Assembly (NCBI RefSeq): GCF_001950325.1
Contig: NZ_BDJL01000038.1
Span: forward strand, 61,972 to 125,971
Direction of reading: 5' to 3'
DNA: 64,000 nt
Source of the DNA: Carboxydothermus islandicus
GTDB lineage: Bacteria; Bacillota; Z-2901; Carboxydothermales; Carboxydothermaceae
Each line of letters begins with the position of its first letter. The first letter of the stretch is position 1. The position numbers and the translations under genes are program-made. A model generated the notes under the pieces. It saw only the letters and a program-made list of their open reading frames with translations, did no database searches and had not been told where the DNA came from. Below, in pieces: positions 34,809 to 44,039 of the stretch.

Positions 34809-35594
34809 CTAATCGGCATAATTTAAGCCACTTAGATACTCCCGGGCGGATTTCCCGGTAAGTTGGACGGTATCATAGCCATCAAGGTAAAGCCAGCCGG
34901 TTTTACCTTTTTCATCTTCTAACAGGCACCAGTGCTCATCATCGGTTATAAGAATAGTAGCTTTCTCTCCCGCCGCAAACTTAATTAGGTCTTTCCTTTC
35001 TCGGTCTTTATAAAGATAAATATCCTGAATTACTGTAACATCTGCTCCCATGTAGTACCATTTCTGTTCTGTCCGTTTTAAGAAACCGTCTCTTAATTCA
35101 TAGGTCACCGGATAAAACCAGGTATGGAGTAGCTTTCCACGAACCATGGCTTTAATCCCCCCGGGTACTACCTGGTATTCCGGCCCACCATAAACAACCC
35201 CAAAAGGTAAAATTTTAGTACCTTCCATTCGTAAGATTAGGGCTTTATAATCGTTACCCGGTCCGTCTTCCGGGATTAAAAGCTCTTTAACCTTATCATC
35301 CGGATTTAAATCAATAAGATAAACATTCCCTCGCAGATTGTCCCCTTCACCGTTATATATTGTATTTCCAGCTTTTATGGTAAAAGTATCAAAAGAGCCT
35401 TCATTTTTATACATTTTAACTGCAACTCTTTCCTTTTGCCCGTCACCGTTTAAGTCGGTATAAAAATATTCTCCTGTGTTGGCGGTAATTTCTCTTTCCC
35501 GAAGCTTGGAACAGTCATAAAGTAAATAACCGAGATAGAGGGAAATAATTAACAAAAATAATACTCCAAAGGCATAAACTCTTTTTAGATCCAT
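34809..35594 (-). CDS. Membrane-anchored VCBS-like/SH3b protein
   Basis: 261 residues. N-terminal membrane anchor (VYAFGVLFLLIISLYLGYLLY), then FYTDLNGDGQKERVAVKMYKNEG, a calcium-binding-like DxNxDG repeat of the VCBS/FG-GAP type, a second NPDDKVKELL unit, and a C-terminal bacterial SH3-like stretch (KFAAGEKATILITDDEHWCLLEDEKGKTGWLYLDGY). Suggests a surface protein that touches cell-wall material. No enzyme motif. Confidence 0.75.
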   Translation of the reverse strand: MDLKRVYAFGVLFLLIISLYLGYLLYDCSKLREREITANTGEYFYTDLNGDGQKERVAVKMYKNEGSFDTFTIKAGNTIYNGEGDNLRGNVYLIDLNPDDKVKELLIPEDGPGNDYKALILRMEGTKILPFGVVYGGPEYQVVPGGIKAMVRGKLLHTWFYPVTYELRDGFLKRTEQKWYYMGADVTVIQDIYLYKDRERKDLIKFAAGEKATILITDDEHWCLLEDEKGKTGWLYLDGYDTVQLTGKSAREYLSGLNYAD

Positions 35595-35609
35595 CTTACA
35601 CTCTCCCTT

Positions 35610-35916
35610 TTAATTTGCTAAATAACGGCTAACTGCCGCGCTGAATTCCTCCCAGCTAAATTCCCCATAAATCACTGGCTTCAAAATTTTTCTCTTCTGC
35701 CCGCTCTAGTAATTCAACCAAACCAATCATATCCCCGGACAGCATTTTGGCATAGCCTGTTGCTAAATTTTCACTTACAGATTGATACTTGTTATTTTGT
35801 AAAGCCAATGTATAAACAATTACTGCAAAGGTTAAAATAATCAGTAAAGTAGTAATCATCAAGAAGGTTTTTAATTTTTCAAAACTATCCATTCTACTTA
35901 GCATAGAACACCTCAC
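35610..35916 (-). pseudogene. Small membrane-anchored protein, C-terminal frameshift
   Basis: One membrane segment (MITTLLIILTFAVIVYTLAL) and a helical domain (NLATGYAKMLSGDMIGLVELLERAEEK). The open frame stops at WGI, but removing one A from the A5 run around 35685 continues it as ILKPVIYGEFSWEEFSAAVSRYLAN to a stop at 35610, just before the next gene. The recovered tail reads as normal coding sequence. Overlaps the PH-domain gene by four bases. Confidence 0.6.
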
Positions 35917-36380
35917 TTTGCAACAATAATTTTAGAATTTATTTTTCTGAGCTCATCAATAAACTTGTCCTCATCCACCGGTGAAATAATTACTTCATCA
36001 TAATTTTTCCCAAAAACAATAGCCAGACGGTCTAAAGAAAGCGCTACAGAAGATACCGGACTGCGCGTTTTATAAATTTTAGTAATTTCTTTAATTGGAA
36101 TTTTCGCTTTAAGAGGGCCAGATTTTATTACCAGAAAGTCTTCTTCTATTTTATAACCGGTACTGAACCAAACCCAACCCCAGAATATTAAAATTATTGA
36201 AAATATTAATATCGTAACCCAATCCAATTCAGAAATTGCAACTATAAGCCCAATAGTTAATCCACCCCATATTAATCCCCCAAAAATCACGCTTTTTTTA
36301 GATGGAAAATACATAACCCACCACCTTTGGTCATCTATCAAAAACAACTCCTCCCCCCAAATTCTTACATTTATACTCAT
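35913..36380 (-). CDS. Membrane protein with bacterial PH-like domain
   Basis: 155 residues. Two membrane helices (SVIFGGLIWGGLTIGLIVAI, VTILIFSIILIFWGWVWF) followed by a beta-rich bPH_6/DUF1200-like domain (GYKIEEDFLVIKSGPLKAKIPIKEITKIYKTRSPVSSVALSLDRLAIVFG). Family members are small envelope proteins of unknown role. Overlaps the frameshifted gene that follows. Confidence 0.75.
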   Translation of the reverse strand: MSINVRIWGEELFLIDDQRWWVMYFPSKKSVIFGGLIWGGLTIGLIVAISELDWVTILIFSIILIFWGWVWFSTGYKIEEDFLVIKSGPLKAKIPIKEITKIYKTRSPVSSVALSLDRLAIVFGKNYDEVIISPVDEDKFIDELRKINSKIIVAK

Positions 36381-36447
36381 GATAAATTTATAATATTTTC
36401 TTATTTTTTACAACATTTTGCAAAAACTTTCCTGGTAAAATTTTAAA

Positions 36448-36476
36448 GCCCCTGGTCTTAACTTTAAACCAGGGGC
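36448..36476 (-). terminator. Terminator after folD
   Basis: GCCCCTGGT/ACCAGGGGC stem with an 11-base loop and T-rich tail on the minus strand. Confidence 0.85.
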
Positions 36477-36498
36477 CAAATAAACAACATTTTTAGTT

Positions 36499-37362
36499 TT
36501 AAGCCAAGCCATTTAAAATTTCGCAGGCTTTAACGGTGTGCTTGCACAGTACCGCCGTCGTTACCGAGCCTACCCCACCGGGAACCGGAGTAATCTTATC
36601 GACAATCGGCTCTACTTTTTCAAAATCAACGTCGCCACAGTACTTACCAGGGTTGTCCGGATCCTCGTTAATCCCTACGTCAATTACCACCATTCCGGGT
36701 TTGACATAATCTTCTTTTACCATCTTGGCCCGGCCTACCGCCGCCACCAAAATATCCGCTTCCCGGCATACTTCCGGTAGATTCTTGGTGCGGGAATGGC
36801 AGATGGTAACGGTAGCATTCTCCCGCAGAAGAAGAATGGCCGCCGGTTTGCCCACTACCAAAGAACGACCAAGGACAACCGCTCTCTTACCCTCCAAAGG
36901 TATGTTGTAATATTTAAGTATTTCCATGACCGCCGTAGGCGTACAGGGCGGAAAGCCGGTAGGGTCATCGGCAAAAACTTTACCGGCACTACCTAAAGTA
37001 AGGGAATCCACGTCCTTTTCCACGGGAATCAGGGAGCGGATTTTCCGCTCGTTTAAATGTTTGGGCAGCGGGCTAAACATGAGAATACCGTGAATATCCT
37101 TCCTTGCTCCAATTTCGGTAATAGCTTTTTCAAAGGATTCCTGGTCAATGTCCTGAGGATATTCAAACACCTCGTATTCCATACCGATGGATTCACAGGT
37201 TTTCTTGGCTCCGCCCTCATAGTAGAGGTCATCGGACCGGGCTCCTACCCGGACAATACCAAGCTTTGGCACAATCCCCTTAGCCTTTAAATCGGCTACC
37301 CTTCCTTTTAACTCCTCTTTAATTGCATCGGCCACCGGTTTACCAGTAAGTCTTTCTGCCAT
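36499..37362 (-). CDS. folD: Bifunctional methylenetetrahydrofolate dehydrogenase/cyclohydrolase
   Basis: 287 residues. FolD signatures: [23 protein letters not shown] with the catalytic Lys, [17 protein letters not shown], and NAD(P)-binding [34 protein letters not shown], ending [14 protein letters not shown]. Interconverts 5,10-methylene- and 10-formyl-tetrahydrofolate. With fchA upstream it serves C1 metabolism, and the methyl branch of the Wood-Ljungdahl pathway if the host is an acetogen or carboxydotroph (inferred). The usual PLPKH motif is present. Confidence 0.96.
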   Translation of the reverse strand: MAERLTGKPVADAIKEELKGRVADLKAKGIVPKLGIVRVGARSDDLYYEGGAKKTCESIGMEYEVFEYPQDIDQESFEKAITEIGARKDIHGILMFSPLPKHLNERKIRSLIPVEKDVDSLTLGSAGKVFADDPTGFPPCTPTAVMEILKYYNIPLEGKRAVVLGRSLVVGKPAAILLLRENATVTICHSRTKNLPEVCREADILVAAVGRAKMVKEDYVKPGMVVIDVGINEDPDNPGKYCGDVDFEKVEPIVDKITPVPGGVGSVTTAVLCKHTVKACEILNGLA

Positions 37363-37406
37363 TTTTTCTCCCCCTTTGCTACTAATTACCTCAAATTAAT
37401 AATGAA

Positions 37407-38039
37407 TTATTTTTTAATTTGATTTATCACTAACTCCAGAGTCTCATCGGCAATTTTGCTGCCTTCATTTAGTAAATGCTCCATTTCCGCTTTAGTTTTT
37501 TCCACAAATTCCTGGTCCTTGATGGTGTTCAGGTTAATTAAAACATTGAGCATACCGCTAATAAGGGCCGATTTAAGGAAAACCACCCCGCAGCCTACAT
37601 CGGAAATAGCCAGTTTGGAGCCAATCTGACCCATGCGCTGGTGGATTTTAATCCCCTCAAAAGCCTTACGCATAATTTCCATAGGCACCGAGCAAGCATC
37701 CTTGGAACACTTCTCCAGGGTTTCTTCTTTGATTTTTTTCTGCTCTTCCGTTTCCGCCGGAAGACCATAGGCTTTGGACAGAGGCTCAAATACTTCAGCA
37801 TCTTTGTCAACCAGGCTCTTTAGCTCTTCAATAATTTGGCTTCCCCGGGCGATGAGTTCCTTTACTTCATCCTCAACATCGGCGTACTTCTTTTTGCCCA
37901 CCGTTAAGTTCCCTACCATGTTGGAAAGAGCCATACCAATAGCTCCACCGAGAGCAGCCGCTCCACCGCCACCGGGCACAGGAGCTTTAGAAGCTAAAGC
38001 TTCTAAAAATTCGTTACAGGTTTTGTCAAGCATCGACAT
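37407..38039 (-). CDS. fchA: Formimidoyltetrahydrofolate cyclodeaminase/methenyl-THF cyclohydrolase family
   Basis: 210 residues, all helical. Begins FLEALASKAPVPGGGGAAALGGAIGMALSNMVGNLTVGKKKYADVEDE, the conserved FTCD C-domain start with its glycine-rich folate site. Stand-alone proteins of this kind in acetogens serve as methenyl-THF cyclohydrolase or formimino-THF cyclodeaminase. 44 bases upstream of folD and in the same operon. Confidence 0.92.
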   Translation of the reverse strand: MSMLDKTCNEFLEALASKAPVPGGGGAAALGGAIGMALSNMVGNLTVGKKKYADVEDEVKELIARGSQIIEELKSLVDKDAEVFEPLSKAYGLPAETEEQKKIKEETLEKCSKDACSVPMEIMRKAFEGIKIHQRMGQIGSKLAISDVGCGVVFLKSALISGMLNVLINLNTIKDQEFVEKTKAEMEHLLNEGSKIADETLELVINQIKK

Positions 38040-38334
38040 GAATTAATACCCCCCTTTAACTTTTTGTTTCCCTGTTTTTAAGATGCACTTAGCCACCAAA
38101 AGATAAACCTTTTAACTATATACCGCTTCCTTCCCCCCTTACCCATTGGCTTAATTTTCTTAAAATGTATTTCTTTTGAATATTTATAATCTTCCCAAAA
38201 TATAATTTTAACCGTTCCCCTTTATTTACCCAGATTAACATCAGTAACAGTGTTTTATTTCGGCAGGTTTTCTTTTTTTCCTGCCCAACTGGTCATAAAA
38301 AACCTTAATGTTTGCCAATAGTTTTATCGTTAAA

Positions 38335-38392
38335 ACAAAAAACCACCCGGTTTACCGGATGGGCTTAAATCTCTCCCAGGAGGCAGTAAACA
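38335..38392. repeat. Duplicated terminator-bearing repeat, copy 1
   Basis: About 58 bases, nearly identical to 46729-46787, including a CCACCCGG/CCGGATGGG hairpin and the flanking segment to CAGTAAACA. On the minus strand it has a T run and follows the PLDc_N-like gene, so it can terminate it. The remaining sequence of 38040-38334 shows a GGCAGG/CCTGCC hairpin near 38260 and nothing else. Confidence 0.7.
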
Positions 38393-38401
38393 TTTTTTCG
38401 T

Positions 38402-38605
38402 TTAAAAACCATGTTCTTTTTTGTAAAAAATATAATAAATCAAACCAAATGGAGGAAAACAAAATGCTGCAAAAAATTCCCAAAATAGAAAGGTCAAAAA
38501 ACTCCAGTTATGTTTACGACAATCTATAAATACAAATATTCCTATGATGGCTATCAGTCCAATAACCATGATACTGAATAGACCTTTAATAAGATCATAG
38601 CTCAT
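38402..38605 (-). CDS. PLDc_N-type small membrane protein
   Basis: 67 residues with two membrane helices (FSIMVIGLIAIIGIFVFID and FWEFFAAFCFPPFGLIYYIFY) and the PLDc_N pattern (CRKHNWSFLTFLFWEFFAAFCFPPFGLIYYIFYKKE). Members are short envelope proteins without known function. Followed by the repeat terminator. Confidence 0.75.
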   Translation of the reverse strand: MSYDLIKGLFSIMVIGLIAIIGIFVFIDCRKHNWSFLTFLFWEFFAAFCFPPFGLIYYIFYKKEHGF

Positions 38606-38664
38606 ACAATCAAAACGTCCCTTTTTCCAAACTGAAGGTGGGACTCCCTCAAACGTAAACCACC

Positions 38665-39213
38665 TTATTTTTTCATGATTTTCACCATTTTTTGGATAGC
38701 CGCTAAATACATTTCTTTATCTTGAGGATTACTGTATCTATTATCATTGATTGTTCTTTCAAGCTGGTATAGTTCCTTTAGCTCTTCTTGTAATTGTTTT
38801 AATTTTTGAAAATTTCTTTCTTCAACGATTTTTTCAAGGTTGCTAATATAAAGTTCCATTACATCTAATAGATTAAAAATTGGCTGCTGTAATTCCGGAG
38901 TTATTATTTTATCTAAGTACTCTTTATTAACCGAAACTATTTTCCCAAAACTTCCGGGCCTTCCCAGTAAAAAAGCATCAATTCTTCCCTTTAAGTAATC
39001 TATATCCCTTTCATTTTTAACTTCCGAAGCTTTCTTGATAATCTGCCCAAATTCAAAAAGTCTTACCGAATAATCGTGATTAAATGTCCCATAAACATAT
39101 CCATAATATTTTGAAGAAAGGTCAAGTAATTTAGATTCAGTTGGAACTTTATTTGTAGTACAACTTATTAAGAAAAATGGCAGTAAAAAAGCCAGAAAAA
39201 AGACTTTTTTCAT
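38665..39213 (-). CDS. Lipoprotein, function unknown
   Basis: 182 residues. Lipoprotein signal (KVFFLAFLLPFFLISC, lipobox LISC). The mature part is helical (LLDVMELYISNLEKIVEERNFQKLKQLQEELKELYQLERTI), with no recognised domain. A degenerate copy of its start region appears at 44456-44504, next to another gene. Confidence 0.75.
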   Translation of the reverse strand: MKKVFFLAFLLPFFLISCTTNKVPTESKLLDLSSKYYGYVYGTFNHDYSVRLFEFGQIIKKASEVKNERDIDYLKGRIDAFLLGRPGSFGKIVSVNKEYLDKIITPELQQPIFNLLDVMELYISNLEKIVEERNFQKLKQLQEELKELYQLERTINDNRYSNPQDKEMYLAAIQKMVKIMKK

Positions 39214-39308
39214 TTAATTTCACCCTTTCTAAAAAAATTTGTAACTTCAACTCATAATTGGAGCTAAAGGTGGCCAATTAGCGTTAAAATATTTCCTGTT
39301 ACCCTCAT

Positions 39309-39798
39309 TTATTTCATTAAATCTACTCCAACCAATTGATGGCCATTTACTAAAAATTTCACTTCTTTAATATCTTTAATTAATTTCTTATTGCTCTGAA
39401 ATGTCTCAATTATTTGTCCAGATCGAATTAAAAAATCATACCTTTTCTGTTCGGCAAAATTTTCGTTAAAATTTATAAATAACACTTTTTCTTTCTTATA
39501 AATATTAAGTACACTAGTACCCGGTATAAAGTAATTAAAATATCCTTTTTCTTTTTCTTCTTTATTAGGGCCATTTAATAAATATTATTAATTCATTGGC
39601 AATAGCGGTAGTTTCTCTTGATTTTAAGTTTACTTTCCGGTACACTTTTTCAAGTCTTTCACCATATTTAGGTGTATATCGTGGAAAAAATAATGCAACT
39701 TTTACACTTTCATCAGATTGGTTTTTATATATAAAGATGCTTATTATAAATAATGTTATTAAAATTGATAGCAGGATATAGCTTTTCTTTAATTTCAT
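39309..39798 (-). pseudogene. GerMN (sporulation/germination) domain protein, one-base frameshift
   Basis: ATG after GGTGAT. N-terminal membrane segment (SYILLSILITLFIISIFIY), then VALFFPRYTPKYGERLEKVYRKV and ANELI, as in GerMN domains. The frame ends at IKWP; removing one T near 39586 restores LLNGPNKEEKEKGYFNYFIPGTSVLN and the final strand VKFLVNGHQLVGVDLMK. The 39214-39308 gap before the next gene is otherwise empty. GerMN proteins act at the forespore/cell envelope. Confidence 0.7.
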
Positions 39799-39851
39799 AA
39801 TATCACCGCAATTCCAAGTATTTGTAAACCACAAAAAAACAATATCTATTT

Positions 39852-40889
39852 TTATTTCAAAGTTATTTTAAATAAATTTTTATAACTAAAAATATAAAGA
39901 TTATTGGGATTTTCGCTGTCGAAAATAATTTCTTCCAAAATTCGCTCACTGTTTTCTAACGATGCTATAATCTTGGCTTTATTCTCATAAATTTGATATA
40001 AACTAATTTCATAATGTGATTTGTTTATTTCCTTTAAAGTTAACACAAAAATTTTTTTAGTATCATCTCTTCCATTAATTGCCAAAATCTCTTCTTCTTG
40101 ATGTATTGCAGGAAGTTTTACTTCTTCAATTTTTCCTTCTCTCAAGCGATATAAACCTCTACCATCGATAAAATAAAGATTTTTTAAATCTACTGGATCA
40201 AAAGCAATGCCCCGGGGCTCACCATATAAAAAAACATTTTGCCAATGTTTCCCTCCATCTAAGCTTTCCCAAAGCCCATTACGTGCGGTAATATAAATTT
40301 GTTTTTCGTTTAGGGAATTAATAAATAATTGGGTAGCATAAAAAATTTCCTGCACAGAAAATTTGAAATTCCAATGTTCTCCACCGTCTCGGCTAATAAA
40401 AACTTTAACCCCTTTAGGCTCTTTATTTTGAATAAGATAACAAGTATCAGGGCTTTTGGGGTCAAAAATTATTTTTTCAACTCTGCCTTGAAAAATTTTA
40501 TGCCATTTTCCCCCATCCTTACTTTTATAAACTCCTTTTTCTCCGGTATAAGAAATAAAATAAATCTCCTTGTTATTTTTTGGGTTAATAAAAAACTGAC
40601 CAAATTGATTTGAAAATTGTACCACCACGTTATAATTCTTTAAATCCTTACTTTCGTAAAGGGATATGAACTTTTTCGGGTAATCCTGCCCTTGCTGGGC
40701 AAAAACCGTAGTTCCACCTATCCAGAAAGGACGAAAAAACCCTTCAGGCAAAGGATATTGAGTTATCTTTACCTGAAAATTATCAATACGGAATAAGTTT
40801 TTCTTGTTTCGCTCCACATTCGGCCAACAACCACTTAAAATAGTGGTAATTATAAAAAAAACCATCGTTTTCTTTAAGATTGACCCCAT
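39852..40889 (-). CDS. Lipoprotein beta-propeller with BNR/sortilin-type repeats
   Basis: 345 residues. Lipobox LSGC after a hydrophobic segment. At least four BNR-like repeats with Asp-box-like GVYKSKDGGKWHKI, KVFISRDGGEHWNF and GLWESLDGGKHWQNV, spaced as in a propeller of the Vps10/sortilin or YCF48 type. Probably binds protein or carbohydrate at the cell surface. Start among three in-frame candidates is uncertain. Confidence 0.8.
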   Translation of the reverse strand: MGSILKKTMVFFIITTILSGCWPNVERNKKNLFRIDNFQVKITQYPLPEGFFRPFWIGGTTVFAQQGQDYPKKFISLYESKDLKNYNVVVQFSNQFGQFFINPKNNKEIYFISYTGEKGVYKSKDGGKWHKIFQGRVEKIIFDPKSPDTCYLIQNKEPKGVKVFISRDGGEHWNFKFSVQEIFYATQLFINSLNEKQIYITARNGLWESLDGGKHWQNVFLYGEPRGIAFDPVDLKNLYFIDGRGLYRLREGKIEEVKLPAIHQEEEILAINGRDDTKKIFVLTLKEINKSHYEISLYQIYENKAKIIASLENSERILEEIIFDSENPNNLYIFSYKNLFKITLK

Positions 40890-40958
40890 TTATATTTACC
40901 CCTTTACGGCATTCGCACCGGTTCTTACTGCTGCCGGTGCTGTTAACTTTAATTCATT

Positions 40959-42062
40959 CTACTTTTCAATATATAAAATAGAATCTCCATAACTTATTCC
41001 GAATTTCCCCTTATGTCCTTTGTCTAAGACAAAAGCTTTTGAATCTATTGAGGTCGTTTGCAAAAGCTTTGCCAAGCTATTTGTCTTAATATTATAAATG
41101 AAGGCATTATGACTTATTGAATCAATAAGGAGAATTCTGTCCCCTTGGATTTTATATGAAAAAAGATTTTTTACATATTTCGAAAAATCAATTTTATAAA
41201 ATTTCCCGTTCTTTTTATTAAGCATAAATAGCTCCTGATTAAAATATTTCCCTCGAAATATCACAAATTGTTGATTCCCCTCTACGCTAAAGGGTTCGAA
41301 TTCCTCTGGTATTTTTATCGATAATGTATCTTTTTTATTACCTAAGCCCTCACTATGGAGATAAACATTACCGGCAGCATCTTTTTGAAGATAGGTTAAG
41401 TAATCTTCATTAATAATTGCCCGCAAATATGTATGTGGTATATAAATGTTGTTCCTCTCTTTCGTTGTATTATCATTGAAGTTATAAATCTTTAGTATTA
41501 ATTCAGAAGTGTTTCTCTTATCTGGTTCAAACCATGTTAACAAATTATTATTAGCTTCAATAAGTAATGGAGCAAAATTTATTTCGTAAATTTTTTCAAA
41601 CTGTTTTTTGGTCAGGTCATACTTTATTATTCTGGTATAATTACCCTCTTCTTCCCAAAATAAATAGTTTCCTGAAACCGAAAGTTCCGCAAGACCATGT
41701 AGCCCTTCCTTAGTTTCATACAAAACATTACATTGATGATTTTTTAAATTACAGCTAATAACCTGTGTTTTTTTTACTTCACCAAAATTTCCATAGAAAT
41801 CTACGGATACATAAACATTGTCACCATCAAAACAGTAATCTCCCATCGATGTATTGTTAGGCAGGTTAAGATCACTTAACGTTATCTTATTAAAATGATC
41901 AAGAACTGTACCTTTAGATAATCTTGGAGTTACCAAAATGAGATCATTCAGATTAAATTCGTATTTTCCATCTATATTTTTTGTTTTGTGATTAGATAGC
42001 AATATAAAAAAAAAGAACGATATTATTATACTGGTAAAAACAATTATAAGTTTTTTCGTCAT
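40959..42062 (-). CDS. Membrane-anchored beta-propeller protein
   Basis: 367 residues. N-terminal anchor (LIIVFTSIIISFFFFILL) with no lipobox. The rest is a beta-propeller with repeated YDLTKKQFEKIYEI, IYNFNDNTTKERNNI and LNKKNGKFYKIDF units, like TolB/WD40-type solute sensors. Related in design to the 377-residue lipoprotein upstream (42308-43426). No enzymatic motif. Confidence 0.75.
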   Translation of the reverse strand: MTKKLIIVFTSIIISFFFFILLSNHKTKNIDGKYEFNLNDLILVTPRLSKGTVLDHFNKITLSDLNLPNNTSMGDYCFDGDNVYVSVDFYGNFGEVKKTQVISCNLKNHQCNVLYETKEGLHGLAELSVSGNYLFWEEEGNYTRIIKYDLTKKQFEKIYEINFAPLLIEANNNLLTWFEPDKRNTSELILKIYNFNDNTTKERNNIYIPHTYLRAIINEDYLTYLQKDAAGNVYLHSEGLGNKKDTLSIKIPEEFEPFSVEGNQQFVIFRGKYFNQELFMLNKKNGKFYKIDFSKYVKNLFSYKIQGDRILLIDSISHNAFIYNIKTNSLAKLLQTTSIDSKAFVLDKGHKGKFGISYGDSILYIEK

Positions 42063-42083
42063 TTCTTTAATTCTCCTTTTTTA

Positions 42084-42136
42084 TGTTATTTAGCAAATTA
42101 TCTTCTCTAAAATTTCCAAAAATTTTTCAAAATAAA
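42084..42136. repeat. Element end repeat, copy 2
   Basis: About 87% identical over 53 bases to 25646-25698, same orientation, but not followed by a transposase-like gene. A structured RNA-like sequence comes next. Confidence 0.6.
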
Positions 42137-42226
42137 GCTGCATGCTGAGGTGGTTAGGTTAGCAGCTCAGGATGCTGGTTTCTAATCGTGCCCGGTCGCA
42201 CTTATGCGGCCGGTTTTCTTTTTGGC
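42137..42226 (+). ncRNA. Candidate small RNA with two hairpins
   Basis: First hairpin: GCAT-G-CTGAG (42140-42149) pairs with CTCAG-G-ATGC (42166-42175). Second: CCGGTCGC/GCGGCCGG (42192-42199, 42206-42213) with a T-rich tail, an intrinsic terminator in the plus direction. No open frame; no gene precedes it on the plus strand. No promoter identified. The rest of 42227-42307 is empty. Confidence 0.4.
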
Positions 42227-42307
42227 ATTATTGTTTATACAGAATAGAAAAATCTATCCGAACCAAAATTAATTTTTTGTATAAATCCATGCTACTTATC
42301 AGACGGC

Positions 42308-43426
42308 TTAACCCTTTGATTTTATTTTTTCTAAATCAATAATATATATGGTTGTAGTTAGATCTATCTCATTAAATGTTGCCACAAGCTTACCATTACA
42401 TTCAATAATTGAATCAACTCTTATTTCGAGCGGTATCCATTCCAATTTATCCATAGAATATAATTCTAATAAATTTTGACTGTTCATTACCAGTATATAT
42501 TTTTTTCCTAAACTAAACCCGTTTATGTAACCAGACGAAATACTTGTGTACAAATTATTTTTAATATCATATTCTTCAAATTTATGAGAAGTCCAATCCC
42601 TAATATTATTAAAATTTAGGGAATAAATTTTATTCCCGGCAAATTTCGCATATCCCGGGTATAAATATTTCGACTCATAGGTTTTTATCTTGTATGTTTT
42701 TAAATCATAAAACTTATAATATCCTTTACCATCGTACGAGTCCGTCCAAAGTATTTTGTTGTCATTAATGTAAATAAAATTGTTATATAAACCAAGTTGT
42801 CTAATTTTACTAACAACCTTTGTTTTGTGGTTATTTAAATTATATAACACTACTTTTCCGTTAAAATACTTGCCATCGTAGCGGGTGGGTTCAACCCAGG
42901 CAATAAAATCCTCATACAAAAAAGGTGAAATTGGGGTAAGTCCCTTAAAGGCCAATTTTGCAATTAATTTTATTTTTCCTGTTTTTAAATTCTTGACATA
43001 AATTCGGTGAAGCAACCCGTCTGCAGTTGAATCGGTCCAGATAAGCCATCTGTCATTGATCATAAGATTTTGTACCGAAGGATCATCAAACTCCGAAGTA
43101 AATATTTTTTCCGTTTGCTTCGTTTGTAAATTATATTTAATGATATTTTTTGTAAATTCTGTATTATCACTTACACACATATACAAATCATTACCCACTA
43201 AAACTACATCTCCGATTCTTCCAAAAGGAGGTTTTAGTGTTATAATCGCATCAGCATAAGGATTTTTGTTTTCTTTTATGGTTTCGTTGTCTACTATATT
43301 AGATTCTCCTGTTGCCTTATTAGACGGAGGATTTTGATGCACAAATTCCTTTTGAGAGCATCCGCTCCCTACAAAGATAAATATAATAAATAGAAAAACT
43401 ACTATTATTAGAAATCTTTTTTTCAA
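42308..43426 (-). CDS. Beta-propeller lipoprotein
   Basis: 372 residues from the TTG preceded by GGGGTGG (a longer reading starts at 43441). Lipobox GSGC after LIIVVFLFIIFIFV. Propeller repeats such as YNLQTKQTEKIFTSEF, YNLNNHKTKVVSKI, YDLKTYKIKTYESKY and EYDIKNNLYTSISS. Same style as the 367-residue protein downstream; probably a duplicated pair of surface sensors. Confidence 0.8.
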   Translation of the reverse strand: MKKRFLIIVVFLFIIFIFVGSGCSQKEFVHQNPPSNKATGESNIVDNETIKENKNPYADAIITLKPPFGRIGDVVLVGNDLYMCVSDNTEFTKNIIKYNLQTKQTEKIFTSEFDDPSVQNLMINDRWLIWTDSTADGLLHRIYVKNLKTGKIKLIAKLAFKGLTPISPFLYEDFIAWVEPTRYDGKYFNGKVVLYNLNNHKTKVVSKIRQLGLYNNFIYINDNKILWTDSYDGKGYYKFYDLKTYKIKTYESKYLYPGYAKFAGNKIYSLNFNNIRDWTSHKFEEYDIKNNLYTSISSGYINGFSLGKKYILVMNSQNLLELYSMDKLEWIPLEIRVDSIIECNGKLVATFNEIDLTTTIYIIDLEKIKSKG

Positions 43427-43428
43427 AT

Positions 43429-43830
43429 TTATCCACCCCAAAATTTATAACATCGCTTGACGTGCAATTGATTGAGCCCAAGCTTTTGAGCTGTTAAAAC
43501 CACAATAGCTTGTATAATTATGTCAATCACAATACAGTAGGTTAGTGCATAAGTTGATTGTGCAATATCGAAATTTGCTACCTGAAAGGTCTTTTCATCT
43601 CCTTTATACTTAGCCAATACATATTTTGTCGCCAACTCTTTTAAGTTTTTTTCTAAGTCACTTAGTTCTGGACTTTCCGATTTATCAGCTTTATATACTT
43701 TGTTTTTAACCGTTCTATTATCGGTAACCGGTTTTTTTGTGGTATTTTTGGTTTCAGTACAACCGGTAATAAGGCTTAGTAAAATTAATGCTACAAAAAA
43801 ATAATATGCTCTTTTTTCAATAACCCACAT
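43429..43830 (-). CDS. Short lipoprotein with atypical C-terminus
   Basis: 133 residues. Lipobox ITGC and a charged linker up to about residue 78 (LKELATKYVLAKYKGDEKTF), then a cysteine-containing hydrophobic tail (YALTYCIVIDIIIQAIVVL) that looks unlike the rest. In another frame the last 20 codons end in SSKAWAQSIARQAML, which may be the original C-terminus, so a frameshift is possible but not provable. Overlaps the next gene's upstream region. Confidence 0.5.
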   Translation of the reverse strand: MWVIEKRAYYFFVALILLSLITGCTETKNTTKKPVTDNRTVKNKVYKADKSESPELSDLEKNLKELATKYVLAKYKGDEKTFQVANFDIAQSTYALTYCIVIDIIIQAIVVLTAQKLGLNQLHVKRCYKFWGG

Positions 43831-43982
43831 TTTTATTCCACTCCCCCAATAAACTTCCCCTGAATCCTTCGTTCTACCTGCTCTGGAGATGAAATGTAAG
43901 AAATGCTTACTTTAATGGACTCAAACCCAAAATTATTTGGAATATTTTTGAAAATTTTTGTTTAATACCATTAAAATTCTGG

Positions 43983-43988
43983 TATAAT
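43983..43988 (+). promoter_or_regulatory. Extended -10 of the MNT gene
   Basis: TGGTATAAT (extended -10 TGn plus TATAAT) 52 bases before the start codon, at the right side of an ATACCA/TGGTAT inverted repeat. No clear -35. Confidence 0.5.
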
Positions 43989-44039
43989 AAAAAGAAAATC
44001 CGGTGGTTTATTCTTTCACTTTAATTACAGGTGATTTAG

